Source: Bradyrhizobium sp. CCBAU 53421
GTDB taxonomy: Bacteria; Pseudomonadota; Alphaproteobacteria; Rhizobiales; Xanthobacteraceae
Reading direction: 5' to 3'
DNA: 64,000 bases
Assembly: GCF_015291625.1 (NCBI RefSeq)
Contig: NZ_CP030047.1
Location: 3,596,001-3,660,000, forward strand
The position numbers and the translations under genes are program-made. The notes beneath the pieces were generated by a model. The model saw only the letters and a list, made by a program, of their open reading frames with translations. It searched no databases and was not told the DNA's origin. Shown here piece by piece: positions 16,742 through 25,973 of this stretch. The number at the start of each line of letters is the position of its first letter. Position 1 is the first letter of the stretch.

Positions 16742-16822
16742 CGGCCTGCCACGAGCGAACGACCGCCGCGTCAACGGCATCTTCGTGCGTAATTTCGGAA
16801 TATTAGAATAGTATTCCTGAGA
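16742..16822. repeat. Dispersed repeat, copy A
   Basis: Shares CGGCCTGCCACGAGCGAA and then AATTTCGGAATATTAGAA with copies at 20616 and 26556. It is truncated after GTATTCCTGAGAG. It lies between the dehydrogenase and LysR genes and encodes nothing. Confidence 0.65.
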
Positions 16823-16827
16823 GCAGA

Positions 16828-17766
16828 TCACGTCGACAACGATTTTGCCACAGATCTCGCTTGTTCAATGAACAATTTCGCCAACGGACCCGGGGTGCGG
16901 TTTTTCACGGTGAGAATGGCGATCGCATCAAGCGTAGTCGGAAGTTTTGCAGGCAGGATTTTCAATCCCACGCGTCGGGAACTGAATTGAGCAACGGAGT
17001 TTGGCAGAACGCCAACGAATTTTCCGGTCGCGATCAGTGTAGTGGTTAGTTGAATGGACAACGTGGCAATCTCTGGCCGCGGCGATTTCAATCCGCTGGC
17101 GACGAATATTCCTGAGATGATTCTGCCAGGCGTGCTGTCGAGCGGCGGAAGCACCCAGGACTCCTCCATCAAATCGGCAAGCTCGACGCGACGCCGGCGC
17201 GCCCACGGGCTGTTCACGCCGGCGACCGCGACAAACGGCTCCTGCAGCAATGGCTCGACCGCCAAGTCATCCTCGACAAAAGGATCCGGCAGTCGCCCGA
17301 CCATGAGTTCGACCTTGCGCTCACGTAACGGATTGAACTGCAACAGCGCGACGTCGGCGTGGATCACCTGCAACTGCACGCCCGGATGCTGCTGCAGCAG
17401 GCGTTCACAGATCGCCGGCATGATGCCGGCGTTCATGATTTCGGAGCAACCAACCGCCAGTTCGCCCGACGTCGGGTCGGTGAGAAACTCAATCTGCTTC
17501 AGCCCCTGCCGCATCTCGTCGAAGACGCTGACGCCGCATTTGAGCAGGGCTGCCCCGCAATTGGTCACTTCCACCCCTCGCGAAGTGCGATCGAACAGCT
17601 TTACCCCAAGCGTTTGCTCGAGATCGGAAATTGTCTTCGACACGACGGGATGGGAGATCGCGAGCTTCTGCGATGCCTTCGCCATGCTGCCCGATTCTGC
17701 TACGGCGAGCATCACGTGAAGGTCGCGCAGCTTGATGCGGCGGCCGATGCGGTCCGACCAGTCCAT
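16828..17766 (-). CDS. LysR-family transcriptional regulator
   Basis: A 312-residue protein. The N-terminal winged helix is typical (LRDLHVMLAVAESGSMAKASQKLAISHPVVSKTISDLEQTLGVKLFDRTSRGVEVT) and is followed by the periplasmic-binding-like effector domain (from ~90). The ATG at 17766 has AAGGGGG just upstream and starts MDWSDRIGRRIK; the longer frame from 17805 lacks a ribosome site. It is divergent from the ABC binding-protein gene at 17910, with about 140 bases between, the usual LysR geometry, so it probably controls that operon in response to the pathway substrate. Confidence 0.9.
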   Translation of the reverse strand: MDWSDRIGRRIKLRDLHVMLAVAESGSMAKASQKLAISHPVVSKTISDLEQTLGVKLFDRTSRGVEVTNCGAALLKCGVSVFDEMRQGLKQIEFLTDPTSGELAVGCSEIMNAGIMPAICERLLQQHPGVQLQVIHADVALLQFNPLRERKVELMVGRLPDPFVEDDLAVEPLLQEPFVAVAGVNSPWARRRRVELADLMEESWVLPPLDSTPGRIISGIFVASGLKSPRPEIATLSIQLTTTLIATGKFVGVLPNSVAQFSSRRVGLKILPAKLPTTLDAIAILTVKNRTPGPLAKLFIEQARSVAKSLST

Positions 17767-17909
17767 CTCTGCCCCCTTAGTCCAGAGGCTATAGGGATGT
17801 CTCAAAATCCAACTTTTAAACTACAGCGGGGAGAGCCAGTATTTCAACCCGCAGTCGGCGATCCAATTCCGGTCGGGAGGTGCGCCGACTCCGACGGAGG
17901 AGGCCAGCT

Positions 17910-19079
17910 ATGCCAAGGAATTCAATCCTTTCGGCTGCCGTTCTCGCAGCCTCGATCGCCATAGCCGGCAGCGCCGGCGCGCAAGGCACCGTCAAGATCG
18001 GGATGGTCATGCCAATGACCGGCGCGTTGGCAGGGGCAGGGCAACAAGTGCTTGCGGGCGCTCGCCTTTATATCAAGCAGCACGGCGACATCGTGGCCGG
18101 CAAGCGGATCGAACTGATCGTCCGGGACGACGCCTCGTCCGGCGAAACCGGCCAGCGCCTGATCCAGGAACTCGTCGTCAACGATCAGGTCGACGTGATC
18201 GGCGGCAGCCTGACGGCCGACCTTATGCCCAGCGCATCGTTTGTCACCAAGGCGCAGAAGCCGACTGTGATCATGATTTCAAGCACAACGGCCGTGATCG
18301 AGAAGTCGCCGTTCTTCGTGCGGACGAGCTGCACGCTGGCGCAATCCTCGGCCATCCTCGCGGACTGGGCCGTGAAGAAGGGGCTCGGCAAGGCGGTGAC
18401 GCTGGTCACCGAATTCGCGCCTGGGCTTGAGGCAGAAGAAACCTTCACCAACAACTACAAGGCGGCCGGGGGCCAGGTCGCCGAGGCGATCCGCGTACCG
18501 GTCCGCAGTCCAGACTTTGCGCCGTTTCTACAACGGGTCAAGGAGGCTGCTCCGCAGGCACTGTTCGTGTTCGTGCCGTCCTCGCAGGCCGCGGTGTTCG
18601 CCAGACAGTTCGTCGAACGTGGCCTCGACAAGTCCGGTATTGCGCTGATCGGGCCCGGCGATCTCACTGACGACGAAGCCCTGCCGAACATGGGCGACGT
18701 CATGCTTGGAGCTGTGACGGCGCATTTCTACTCGAGTGCGCACGCGTCCGCCCTGAACAAGGCGTTTACAGAGGCCTACCAGAAGGAGACCAAGGCGCGC
18801 GCGAATTTCATGGCCGTGTCAGGCTATGACGGCATGCACCTGATCTATGAAGCCTTGAAAAAGACCGCCGGCTCGACCGACGGCAGGACCCTCGTCGGCG
18901 CAATGAAGGGCATGGCCTGGGATAGCCCGCGTGGACCGATGTCGATCGACAAGAACAGCGGCGAGGTCGTCCACAACATCTACATCCGCAGGGTCGAGAG
19001 GGTGGATGGCGAACTGCGAAATGTCGAGTTCGAGACCTTCCGCAATGTCAGGGATCCTAGCGTGGCTGCCGCGAAATGA
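17910..19079 (+). CDS. ABC transporter substrate-binding protein, branched-chain amino acid type
   Basis: A 389-residue periplasmic protein with a signal peptide (LSAAVLAASIAIAGSAGAQG, cleavage near residue 24) and the Peripla_BP_6 fold (VKIGMVMPMTGALAGAGQQ, then ARLYIKQHGDIVAGKRIELIVRDDAS). Family members bind leucine-type amino acids, amides or aromatic acids. Start has GGAGGAGG upstream. The gene overlaps the next (monooxygenase) by ATGA. No permease or ATPase gene is in the window, so the partner transporter must be encoded elsewhere or the protein is an orphan receptor. A pathway aromatic acid is a likely ligand given the neighbour. Confidence 0.9.
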   Translation: MPRNSILSAAVLAASIAIAGSAGAQGTVKIGMVMPMTGALAGAGQQVLAGARLYIKQHGDIVAGKRIELIVRDDASSGETGQRLIQELVVNDQVDVIGGSLTADLMPSASFVTKAQKPTVIMISSTTAVIEKSPFFVRTSCTLAQSSAILADWAVKKGLGKAVTLVTEFAPGLEAEETFTNNYKAAGGQVAEAIRVPVRSPDFAPFLQRVKEAAPQALFVFVPSSQAAVFARQFVERGLDKSGIALIGPGDLTDDEALPNMGDVMLGAVTAHFYSSAHASALNKAFTEAYQKETKARANFMAVSGYDGMHLIYEALKKTAGSTDGRTLVGAMKGMAWDSPRGPMSIDKNSGEVVHNIYIRRVERVDGELRNVEFETFRNVRDPSVAAAK

Positions 19080-20332
19080 GGGATGTGCATGTCATCGTCA
19101 CCGGAGGCGGCATTGGCGGGCTGAGCCTTGCGCTCAGCCTGCATCAGGTGGGAATACGCGTCCGCGTCTACGAAGCGGTGCGCGATCCTCTCCCGCTCGG
19201 CGTCGGCATCAACCTGCAGCCCACGGCGGTACGCGAGTTGACCGAGCTTGGACTCGGCGATGCTCTTGCAGAGACCGGAATCGCCACGCAGCGATTGAAA
19301 CTCTGCAACAAGTTTGGGCAATTGATCCATGATGAGCCGAGGGGATTGGCAGCAGGATATCGCTGGCCGCAAATTTCCATCCATCGCGGAGAACTCCAAC
19401 TTATGCTGCTTCGCGCGGTGCGAGAGCGGATCGGCGACGGAAATGTCCGCACGGGAATGAGGCTTAGAGGCTTCGAGCAGCGCGGTGGGCGCGTGCGGGC
19501 TCGCTTCAGCGATGAGGACTCCGGTTCAGACCTGTTTGAAGAGGCCGACATCCTCGTCGGCGCCGACGGCATTCATTCCGCCGCGCGGCGCCAGGTTTAT
19601 CCTGACGAAGGAGTGCCACGCTTCGCTCACCAGATCCTGTGGCGTGCGGCGATCGAGGCCCAACCGTTCCTCGATGGGCAGACGATGGTCATCGCCGGGC
19701 ATTTCGATCAGCGAATTGTCGTCTATCCGATCGGCAAGACTGCAGGAGGCAAGTTGCTCACCAACTGGATTTGTCAGATGACGGTGCCCGATCGGGCGCC
19801 AATCCCAGAACACTGGAATCGACGCGTCGGGAAGGAAAAGGTGCTTTCGGCATTTGAGCGCTGGCGATTTCCCTGGCTCGACCTGCCGACACTGATCGAA
19901 CGATCGCAGGACATCTACGAGTTTCCACTCGTCGATCGCGACCCGGTTCCGGCGTGGTCATTCGGCTGCGTCACTCTCCTCGGCGATGCGGCACATCCCA
20001 TGCAGCCGATCGGTAGCCAGGCCGGTTCGCAAGCGATCCTGGACGCCCGCACCCTTACCCGCGCTCTGGCTGAGACTGATGATCCCGTTGCCGCGCTGGA
20101 ACGCTACGACGCGGAGCGTCGGCCCGCAATGAACGACATTATCCTGCGAAATCGGAATCTCGGACCTGAAGCCGCGATGCAGCTTGTAGAGGAACGAGCG
20201 CCGAGCGGGTTTGCCCGCATCGAAGACGTGATCTCGCAACATGAGCTCGACGTCATCACAAGATCCTTCGCCACGGCCGCGGGCCTCGATGTCGCAACAG
20301 TCAATCACAGGCCGTCGTATCTGGCTCCGTAG
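19076..20332 (+). CDS. FAD-dependent aromatic monooxygenase, salicylate-hydroxylase-like
   Basis: A 418-residue class A flavoprotein monooxygenase. It has the N-terminal GxGxxG dinucleotide motif (GGGIGGLSLALSLHQVG), the DG motif (DILVGADGIHSAAR) and the GD motif binding the FAD ribityl chain (GDAAHPMQPIGSQAG). These enzymes use NAD(P)H and O2 to hydroxylate aromatic acids. The start overlaps the stop of the binding-protein gene (ATGA), implying translational coupling and a shared pathway. LysR upstream is the probable regulator. The exact substrate (salicylate, hydroxynicotinate or other) is not determined. Confidence 0.9.
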   Translation: MRDVHVIVTGGGIGGLSLALSLHQVGIRVRVYEAVRDPLPLGVGINLQPTAVRELTELGLGDALAETGIATQRLKLCNKFGQLIHDEPRGLAAGYRWPQISIHRGELQLMLLRAVRERIGDGNVRTGMRLRGFEQRGGRVRARFSDEDSGSDLFEEADILVGADGIHSAARRQVYPDEGVPRFAHQILWRAAIEAQPFLDGQTMVIAGHFDQRIVVYPIGKTAGGKLLTNWICQMTVPDRAPIPEHWNRRVGKEKVLSAFERWRFPWLDLPTLIERSQDIYEFPLVDRDPVPAWSFGCVTLLGDAAHPMQPIGSQAGSQAILDARTLTRALAETDDPVAALERYDAERRPAMNDIILRNRNLGPEAAMQLVEERAPSGFARIEDVISQHELDVITRSFATAAGLDVATVNHRPSYLAP

Positions 20333-20863
20333 CAGAACCACCTGAGAGAGTCTGCTATTGGCGCGAACGGAGTCCTACGAAGGTCAACCTCCGGTGAGGG
20401 GCACACCGCTTCGTGTCAAAAGGTGAAGAGTTCAACGTGAGCACAATGCGTCCACCTTCGGGTGCATAGCGGCCAATCGCCGTCGGTCAGCGCCTCATTG
20501 AGTCTGACTGCCGAGTCGTGGCTCCGGCGCCTGACCGAAGGGGCAGAAATCATGCATCACGAACTCCCCGGCGACGAATGAACTGCCATCGCGCTGATGC
20601 TGCCAAACAGGCCGCGCGGCCTGCCACGAGCGAATGGCCGCCGCGTCCTCAACGGCATCCTCATGCGAAATTTCGGAATACTGGAAGAATATCCCTGAGT
20701 TGCGTGTCACGTTGCATGATCGAACGCCGGCAGCCGCCGGCCAACAGGCGACATAGCAACCGGACGGTGAGGAGCACATCTGTGCAACGATCAGCCTTTC
20801 GCAGTGTCTTGCGGCCTTGCATCCGGCTATTGTTCAAGTCCGATAGGTTTTGAAGGTTCGCTA
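20333..20863. other. Gene-poor region with dispersed repeat
   Basis: About 530 bases with no supportable gene. It contains dispersed repeat copy B and otherwise looks like decayed sequence. The promoter of the AraC-type gene should lie in the last 100 bases. Confidence 0.45.
20616..20750. repeat. Dispersed repeat, copy B
   Basis: Longest copy of the family: it shares GGCCTGCCACGAGCGAA with copy A, then AAATTTCGGAATACTGGAAG, CCCTGAGTTG and CGAACGCCGGCAGCCGCCGG with copy C. The last part is a GC hairpin. Non-coding. Confidence 0.65.
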
Positions 20864-21955
20864 ATGCTGTTCGAAACGGGGCTCCGAGGCGCCGCGCTGG
20901 CGCTGATCGGCTTACTTGCGATCATTGGCCTTCCCGGCACGCTTCGATCGTCGATCGGTCGCGCCACACTGCTGTTCGACCTGTGCGTCATCGCGTTCCT
21001 CATCGAAACGGCTCCCGGAATACACGAAGGGCTCGCCTGGTGGATCATTCCACTGCGGATTCTCAGCAACTCGATCGCGGGCGTTTTCGTCGTGTGGGCC
21101 GAGACAGTGTTCGGGGATGCATCCGAGGCGACGCGATGGCGGTGGGTGGTCTTCGTTGCCGTTTTGCCGCTCGCAGCGGTGGCAACCTTGTCCGGCTCGA
21201 GCTTGGCCTGGAATGCGACGCATGCTGTGACGCTGATCGTGGTCGTCATCGAAACCGCTCGGGTACTTGCAGGACGTAAGGCAGACCTGGTCGAGGGGCG
21301 ACGGCGCTTCAGGATTATTTTCGCCTGCGCCGTGGGTCTGGTCATTCTGGCGACAACGCTGCTCGACGCAGCCGGTGTCAGCTGGCTCCCCGGGCTTTCG
21401 GCCGTGCTGGGCTTGGCCATCGTCGCCGCGATGACACGTCTGCGTGCTGTCATGCCTGAGCCAACGCTTGAACCGGCGCCAGCTGCGCGAGGGGGCCTTA
21501 CGATCTCCGTCGCGGCAACGGAGATGAGCGCCGAGGAGCGCCAACTGGCGGAGCGGCTGCGGCGGGCGATGGAGCAAGACCGTGCCTACCGCGACCCGGA
21601 CCTTTCGGTGGATCGACTGGCCGAGCGGTTGGGGGTGCCTGAGTATCGTCTCCGGCGAACCATCAACCAGCGCCTCGGCTATCGGAACTTCACTGATTTC
21701 GTCAACGAGCACCGGTTGAAAGAGGCGCGGGAGGCGTTGTCTGACCCTGCGCAATCGCGCGTCCCGGTCCTTACCATCGCCCTCGATGCCGGTTGGGGAT
21801 CGATCGGTCCGTTCAATCGCGCCTTCAAGGGTCAAACCGGCCAAACGCCCACTGAATTCCGCCGCCGCGCGCTGGCCGATTTCGCAATCGGCCATGTTTT
21901 GCCGGTATCGGCCAGGTCCGACGCGACTTCCGGCAAGACCCCGACCTCGGCATGA
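20864..21955 (+). CDS. AraC-family regulator with membrane N-terminus
   Basis: A 363-residue protein. The first ~210 residues carry six to seven hydrophobic segments; the C-terminal ~110 form an AraC double HTH (SVDRLAERLGVPEYRLRRTINQRLGYRNFTDFVNEHRLKEARE, then VLTIALDAGWGSIGPFNRAFKGQTGQTPTEFR). It is thus a membrane-anchored one-component regulator. The ATG at 20864 has GAAGG upstream and begins the first helix; the frame extends to 20804. It lies 33 bases ahead of an acyltransferase, so the two are probably one operon and may act on envelope modification. Confidence 0.85.
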   Translation: MLFETGLRGAALALIGLLAIIGLPGTLRSSIGRATLLFDLCVIAFLIETAPGIHEGLAWWIIPLRILSNSIAGVFVVWAETVFGDASEATRWRWVVFVAVLPLAAVATLSGSSLAWNATHAVTLIVVVIETARVLAGRKADLVEGRRRFRIIFACAVGLVILATTLLDAAGVSWLPGLSAVLGLAIVAAMTRLRAVMPEPTLEPAPAARGGLTISVAATEMSAEERQLAERLRRAMEQDRAYRDPDLSVDRLAERLGVPEYRLRRTINQRLGYRNFTDFVNEHRLKEAREALSDPAQSRVPVLTIALDAGWGSIGPFNRAFKGQTGQTPTEFRRRALADFAIGHVLPVSARSDATSGKTPTSA

Positions 21956-21988
21956 GGCCTGATCCCGGCGCAAACCGGAGGACAGGTC

Positions 21989-23134
21989 ATGCCTGGAGAG
22001 AGACCGAGCCATCGCCTGCTATATATCGACAACCTGCGTTGGTCAGCGATCAGCATGGTCGTCGTCATGCATGCGGCCGTGACTTACTCGCCGTTTGGCG
22101 AGTGGTACTACCGTGAGCATCCGGAGCTGGGTATCGGAGCGAAGGTTGGCTTCGCTGCCTATCAATCCTTCCAGCACGCGGTGGCAATGGGTTTGCTTTT
22201 CGGCCTGGCAGGCTTCTTTTCAGCCGGTGCCGTTGCACGCAATGGCGTCCGTAGCTTCGTCCGCGAGCGTCTGCAAAGACTTGGCCTGCCATTGCTGCTC
22301 TATGTGACCTTGATCGGTCCGCTGACCGAATATTTCGTCGCAGGGTCGTGGCGGTCGAACCCGCCGCGAACGTTCGTCCAGGATTGGTGGCTGCACCTTC
22401 GTTCAGGGGAACTCCTCGACGGCTCGGGACCCCTGTGGTTCTGTCTGGTGCTTCTCCTGTTCTCCGCTGCCTACGCGGTGGTGTGCCAGGTACGCCCGAT
22501 GCAGTTCGCTCGGCGTGATCCGCCTTCGGCGGGGGCCGTGTTAGGTTACGCGACCCTGATTGCCATCGTGACCTTCGTCGTCGGCGCTGCTTTTCCGAAC
22601 GCGACGACTGTTCTCAACATCGATGTGCACGACTTTCCGCAATACCCCTTCATGTACGTTGCCGGAATTGCCGCATGGAAAGGTGACTGGTTACGCCAGA
22701 TACCATCCCGCGTCGGAAGGCGTTGGTTGTGGAATGGCATTTGGATCGGTGGTGCGCTGTGGATCATCCTCGTCGTTGCTGGCGGCGCCATGCGCGGCGA
22801 CGTGTCCCCCTATGGCGGGGGCTGGCACTGGCAGGCCGCCGGCATCGACGCCTGGCGCTCATTCACCTGTCTTGCTCTCTCGCTAGGGGCGATCGTCCTC
22901 TACCGAGACCGCTTTGACGGCCAAGGACCGATCGCTCGATTCCTCACGCGCAATGCGTTTGGCGTCTACGTCCTGCACGCGCCGATCCTGGTCGCGATTA
23001 CGCGTCTGCTGCACCTTCTACCTGCTTCAATTGCCCTCAAGTTCGCGCTCGCCAGTCTGGGCGGCATCCTGGCAAGCTTTCTCATCGTCGGCTTTGTGGC
23101 CCGGCGAACACCTGGTTTGCGCGCGGTTCTCTGA
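21989..23134 (+). CDS. Acyltransferase family 3 membrane protein
   Basis: A 381-residue polytopic membrane protein with about ten hydrophobic segments. The N-terminus has the family pattern RLLYIDNLRWSAISMVVVMHAAVTYS, including the conserved histidine in the first helix. Such proteins O-acylate exported sugars, lipids or osmolytes; the substrate is not determined. A perfect GGAGG precedes the ATG. It follows the membrane AraC gene by 33 bases and is probably co-transcribed. Confidence 0.88.
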   Translation: MPGERPSHRLLYIDNLRWSAISMVVVMHAAVTYSPFGEWYYREHPELGIGAKVGFAAYQSFQHAVAMGLLFGLAGFFSAGAVARNGVRSFVRERLQRLGLPLLLYVTLIGPLTEYFVAGSWRSNPPRTFVQDWWLHLRSGELLDGSGPLWFCLVLLLFSAAYAVVCQVRPMQFARRDPPSAGAVLGYATLIAIVTFVVGAAFPNATTVLNIDVHDFPQYPFMYVAGIAAWKGDWLRQIPSRVGRRWLWNGIWIGGALWIILVVAGGAMRGDVSPYGGGWHWQAAGIDAWRSFTCLALSLGAIVLYRDRFDGQGPIARFLTRNAFGVYVLHAPILVAITRLLHLLPASIALKFALASLGGILASFLIVGFVARRTPGLRAVL

Positions 23135-23259
23135 ATGTCAGCTTCGGGGTCAGTCGCCTATTGCGGCCAAACCGGGCAGCGTCCGCTCTGCCCAAACGAA
23201 CTGACGTGCTGACGAACGAGTGGACGTTCGGCTACGGGCCAAAGGGGGACATCCTTACG

Positions 23260-23940
23260 TCAGTCATTTTGATACCCCTTAAGCACAGCCGACATCTGGC
23301 CCTTTTCCTTCAGCCATTGCGGCCAAATTTCTGGCCGCGGCGTCACTGGATCGCCGGTTAATTGCAGGATGACACGTTTGAGCTTGACGCCCGGCCCAAA
23401 ATTCGCGGCTAAGTCATCGGGCGGAAGATCGACATACTTGTGCTGACCGTCGATATCGACGAACCGTATGAGCTGCGGCAGCGTGACGAATGGCACGTCA
23501 CGCGGCCCGCGTTGACGAAGCAGGTCTTCAAGCGCCGTCTTCTTCCGCGCATAGTCGGCCGCTCCGCCGGTTAAGCGATAGGCTGCAAAGGGCAGGCATC
23601 CGATATCGTCAAACAGGCAGAAAACCTGCTTGTTGCGCTCGGCATGCTGCGCGGCTGTCCTTGTCGCATCCGAGAACGTTAGAAACAACAACCCCTTTTC
23701 GCCGAGATCGACGGTTGGTGCATATCCGACAGGCAGCGGAAATGAGTTGTACTGGCTGGGAGACCAACTCGGTTCTATATTGTAAGAGACATCAATGACG
23801 CTCGATCCGGTCTTGATCTGGTCGCCATCCTGTACCTCGACGGTGAGCCGGTAGCGGACGTGAACAGTATAAAAATTGAGCCACAATAGGATCACCAGAC
23901 CTACAGGTACGCCGAGCGCCATCAGGCAGCCGTTCCGCAT
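23260..23940 (-). CDS. Hypothetical membrane-anchored protein
   Basis: A 226-residue protein with a single N-terminal membrane helix (LMALGVPVGLVILLWLNFYTV) and a ~200-residue periplasmic part. The latter begins with a beta-rich stretch (YRLTVEVQDGDQIKTGSSVIDVSY). No enzymatic motif is visible. Proteins with this start are frequent as hypotheticals in rhizobia. It converges on the acyltransferase gene. Base composition is slightly lower in GC than flanking genes, in keeping with the patchwork nature of this section. Confidence 0.75.
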   Translation of the reverse strand: MRNGCLMALGVPVGLVILLWLNFYTVHVRYRLTVEVQDGDQIKTGSSVIDVSYNIEPSWSPSQYNSFPLPVGYAPTVDLGEKGLLFLTFSDATRTAAQHAERNKQVFCLFDDIGCLPFAAYRLTGGAADYARKKTALEDLLRQRGPRDVPFVTLPQLIRFVDIDGQHKYVDLPPDDLAANFGPGVKLKRVILQLTGDPVTPRPEIWPQWLKEKGQMSAVLKGYQND

Positions 23941-24194
23941 TCGATATCTCTCAAGCCCAAAACTTCACGGATCAACCAATCGCCAAATATTACTGGTTGT
24001 ATGAACTGTGTTCGTCAACCGTTAACGCTTCCAATGCTCAATTTTGAACGAAGCAGGCGACTTCCGTTCTGGGTCAAGAGCCGCCATCGTTCCGTGCCGC
24101 CGCGGTGTCCGCTTTGGGCCACGAGCAGACATCGCAGGCTTGGCCTGATATCAATGCGGGGCGATAAATTGGCGGCCGTGATGGGAGAGAAGTC

Positions 24195-24524
24195 GTGACG
24201 ACGTATATTCGTGCCGAGATTACGAAATGGGTCAGTGACGCTTTTCCGGGATTTGTGGAATGCCAGTTTGCCGATAGATTTGGCAGAGAATGGGTAGTAG
24301 TCGAGAAGGCCTCGGTTCTTACAGATACAGAACTACAGTCCGACAGCCGATTTCCTCAGCCGGGTCTTATTGCATGCGAGGTCGTGGCGAGACACCACGA
24401 TGATGCAGGACGCGAAATCACCGACATCACCACCGAGATCCCGTGGGCTATAAAAGCGACAGATGGAACGGCTCGCTTCCAACTGTACGCTGAACAGCTG
24501 CAAACTGATCCGAACAATGCCTAG
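24195..24524 (+). CDS. Small hypothetical protein
   Basis: A 109-residue soluble protein (MTTYIRAEITKWVSDAFPGFVECQFADRFG) that starts with GTG and has GGGAGAGA upstream. It has an alternating strand/helix look and many acidic residues, and no membrane segment. Function unknown. It lies among decayed repeats, just before the first of two 106-bp repeats flanking the epoxide-hydrolase-like gene. Confidence 0.65.
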   Translation: MTTYIRAEITKWVSDAFPGFVECQFADRFGREWVVVEKASVLTDTELQSDSRFPQPGLIACEVVARHHDDAGREITDITTEIPWAIKATDGTARFQLYAEQLQTDPNNA

Positions 24525-24542
24525 ATGGCCTCGTCCGCTATG

Positions 24543-24650
24543 GGTCAGAAGCGGCGGTCGGCTCAACGATCCGTAACGTCGCGTCTTGCCCGGAGAGCGG
24601 AAGTGGCGGCGGCTCTTGCGATGTTCAGCTTTGGGCCAAAAGGCGACATT
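24543..24650. repeat. 106-bp dispersed repeat, left copy
   Basis: Runs from GGTCAGAAGCGGCGGTCGGC to TTTGGGCCAAAAGGCGACAT and matches 25822-25928 with very few differences. Same orientation as the right copy, flanking the epoxide-hydrolase-like gene. Non-coding. Confidence 0.75.
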
Positions 24651-24689
24651 GCGTTGCTTGCCGCGTCTACGCAAGTCCCCGTTCGCGAT

Positions 24690-25652
24690 CTACAACTGTT
24701 TCAGGAATTCCAGGAGCACATTGCTCACGTCTTTGGCGCGCTCTTGCTGAGTCCAATGACCGCAACCTTTCAAGACTATTGTCTCGCGAAGCAAGGGCAC
24801 GAACTGTTTCAGGCTAGGGACGAGATGGCTCCAACTCGGCGATCTGTAAACCCCGTCTCGATCGCCAACGACATAGAGTGCCGGGACCTGAACCTTTGCG
24901 CCGGACCATGGTGCGAGCAACTCCCAATTGCGATCAATGTTGCGATACCAATTCAAACCTCCTCCAAAGCCGGTGCGCTTGAACTCCTCAACGTAAAATT
25001 CGATGTCACTGTCCGTGAGCCACGGCGGCAATGATTGGGTTGTAGGCTTCCCATCAAGCCACCCCCCCTCACTAGGAAGCATCGTGAGCGACGCAGGATC
25101 TTCAACCGGCGCATCGCCAGATAGGGCGAACAAGGTCGTCTTGATTGCGTTGTGGACGTCTTTTTCGAGTTCTGCCTCGGCAACGCCCGGCGTCTGGAAA
25201 TACAGTTGATAGAAGCGCTGCTTTTCGGTCCTCGGCATGACAGTGCTTGGTCGGTCGGCGCCACGCACCGGAAACGGCACGCTCAAGCCAACGACAGCCC
25301 TAAATCGATCCGGTCTAAACAGAGCGCAGCGCCAAGCGACCGGCGCTCCCCAATCATGTCCGACAACGACTGCTTGATCCGTGCCGATCGCGTCGAGCAA
25401 TCCGACCATGTCTCCGGTCAAATGCAATAGAGTGTATTGATCGATCGCATCCGGTTTGTCCGTCTGCCCGTAACCACGCATGTCGGGCGCGATGGCGCGA
25501 TATCCGGCGGCAGCGAGCGCTTCCAATTGGTGCCGCCACGAATACCAGCACTCCGGAAAGCCATGGCAGAGAAGCACGGTGGGGCCTCTCCCTGCTTCGG
25601 CCAGGTGCATTCGAATGCCATTTGTCTCGATAAATCGAAGCGAGATCGTCAT
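24690..25652 (-). CDS. Alpha/beta hydrolase, epoxide hydrolase-like
   Basis: A 320-residue enzyme with the epoxide hydrolase pattern. The oxyanion-hole motif is CHGFPECWYSWRHQ, and the nucleophile aspartate lies in VGHDWGAPVAW (about residue 104). A lid region with tyrosines (QRFYQLYFQ) follows, and the catalytic histidine is in GCGHWTQQERA near the C-terminus. Asp nucleophile rather than Ser supports hydrolysis of an epoxide or haloalkane. Its position between two same-orientation repeats suggests it was carried in or can be deleted as a unit. Physiological substrate unknown. Confidence 0.88.
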   Translation of the reverse strand: MTISLRFIETNGIRMHLAEAGRGPTVLLCHGFPECWYSWRHQLEALAAAGYRAIAPDMRGYGQTDKPDAIDQYTLLHLTGDMVGLLDAIGTDQAVVVGHDWGAPVAWRCALFRPDRFRAVVGLSVPFPVRGADRPSTVMPRTEKQRFYQLYFQTPGVAEAELEKDVHNAIKTTLFALSGDAPVEDPASLTMLPSEGGWLDGKPTTQSLPPWLTDSDIEFYVEEFKRTGFGGGLNWYRNIDRNWELLAPWSGAKVQVPALYVVGDRDGVYRSPSWSHLVPSLKQFVPLLRETIVLKGCGHWTQQERAKDVSNVLLEFLKQL

Positions 25653-25821
25653 GCCAACCTCCGCAAGATCATTGATCTGATAGCTAATCAGTCACATTGT
25701 GAGCTCCAGCCACAACCGAAGTGGCTCCGCCGACCCCAGTCGAACGGCGGACCGCCAAAACGACATGCTCTACGGATTTATTTTCGAGCCCTCCGGCAGC
25801 ATCGGCGCAAGGTCGGCTTCA

Positions 25822-25928
25822 GGTCAGAAGCGGCGGTCGGCTCGACGATCCGTAACGTCGCGTCTTGCCCGGAGAGCGGAAGTGGCGGCGGCTCTTGCGA
25901 TGTTCAGCTTTGGGCCAGAAGGCGACGT
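25822..25928. repeat. 106-bp dispersed repeat, right copy
   Basis: Same orientation as the copy at 24543, differing at only a few positions (for example GCTCGACG against GCTCAACG). The two copies are about 1280 bases apart. Confidence 0.75.
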
Positions 25929-25973
25929 CGGCCACTCAAGAACCTGCCGCCATTTTCCCGATCGGGGCTCACG

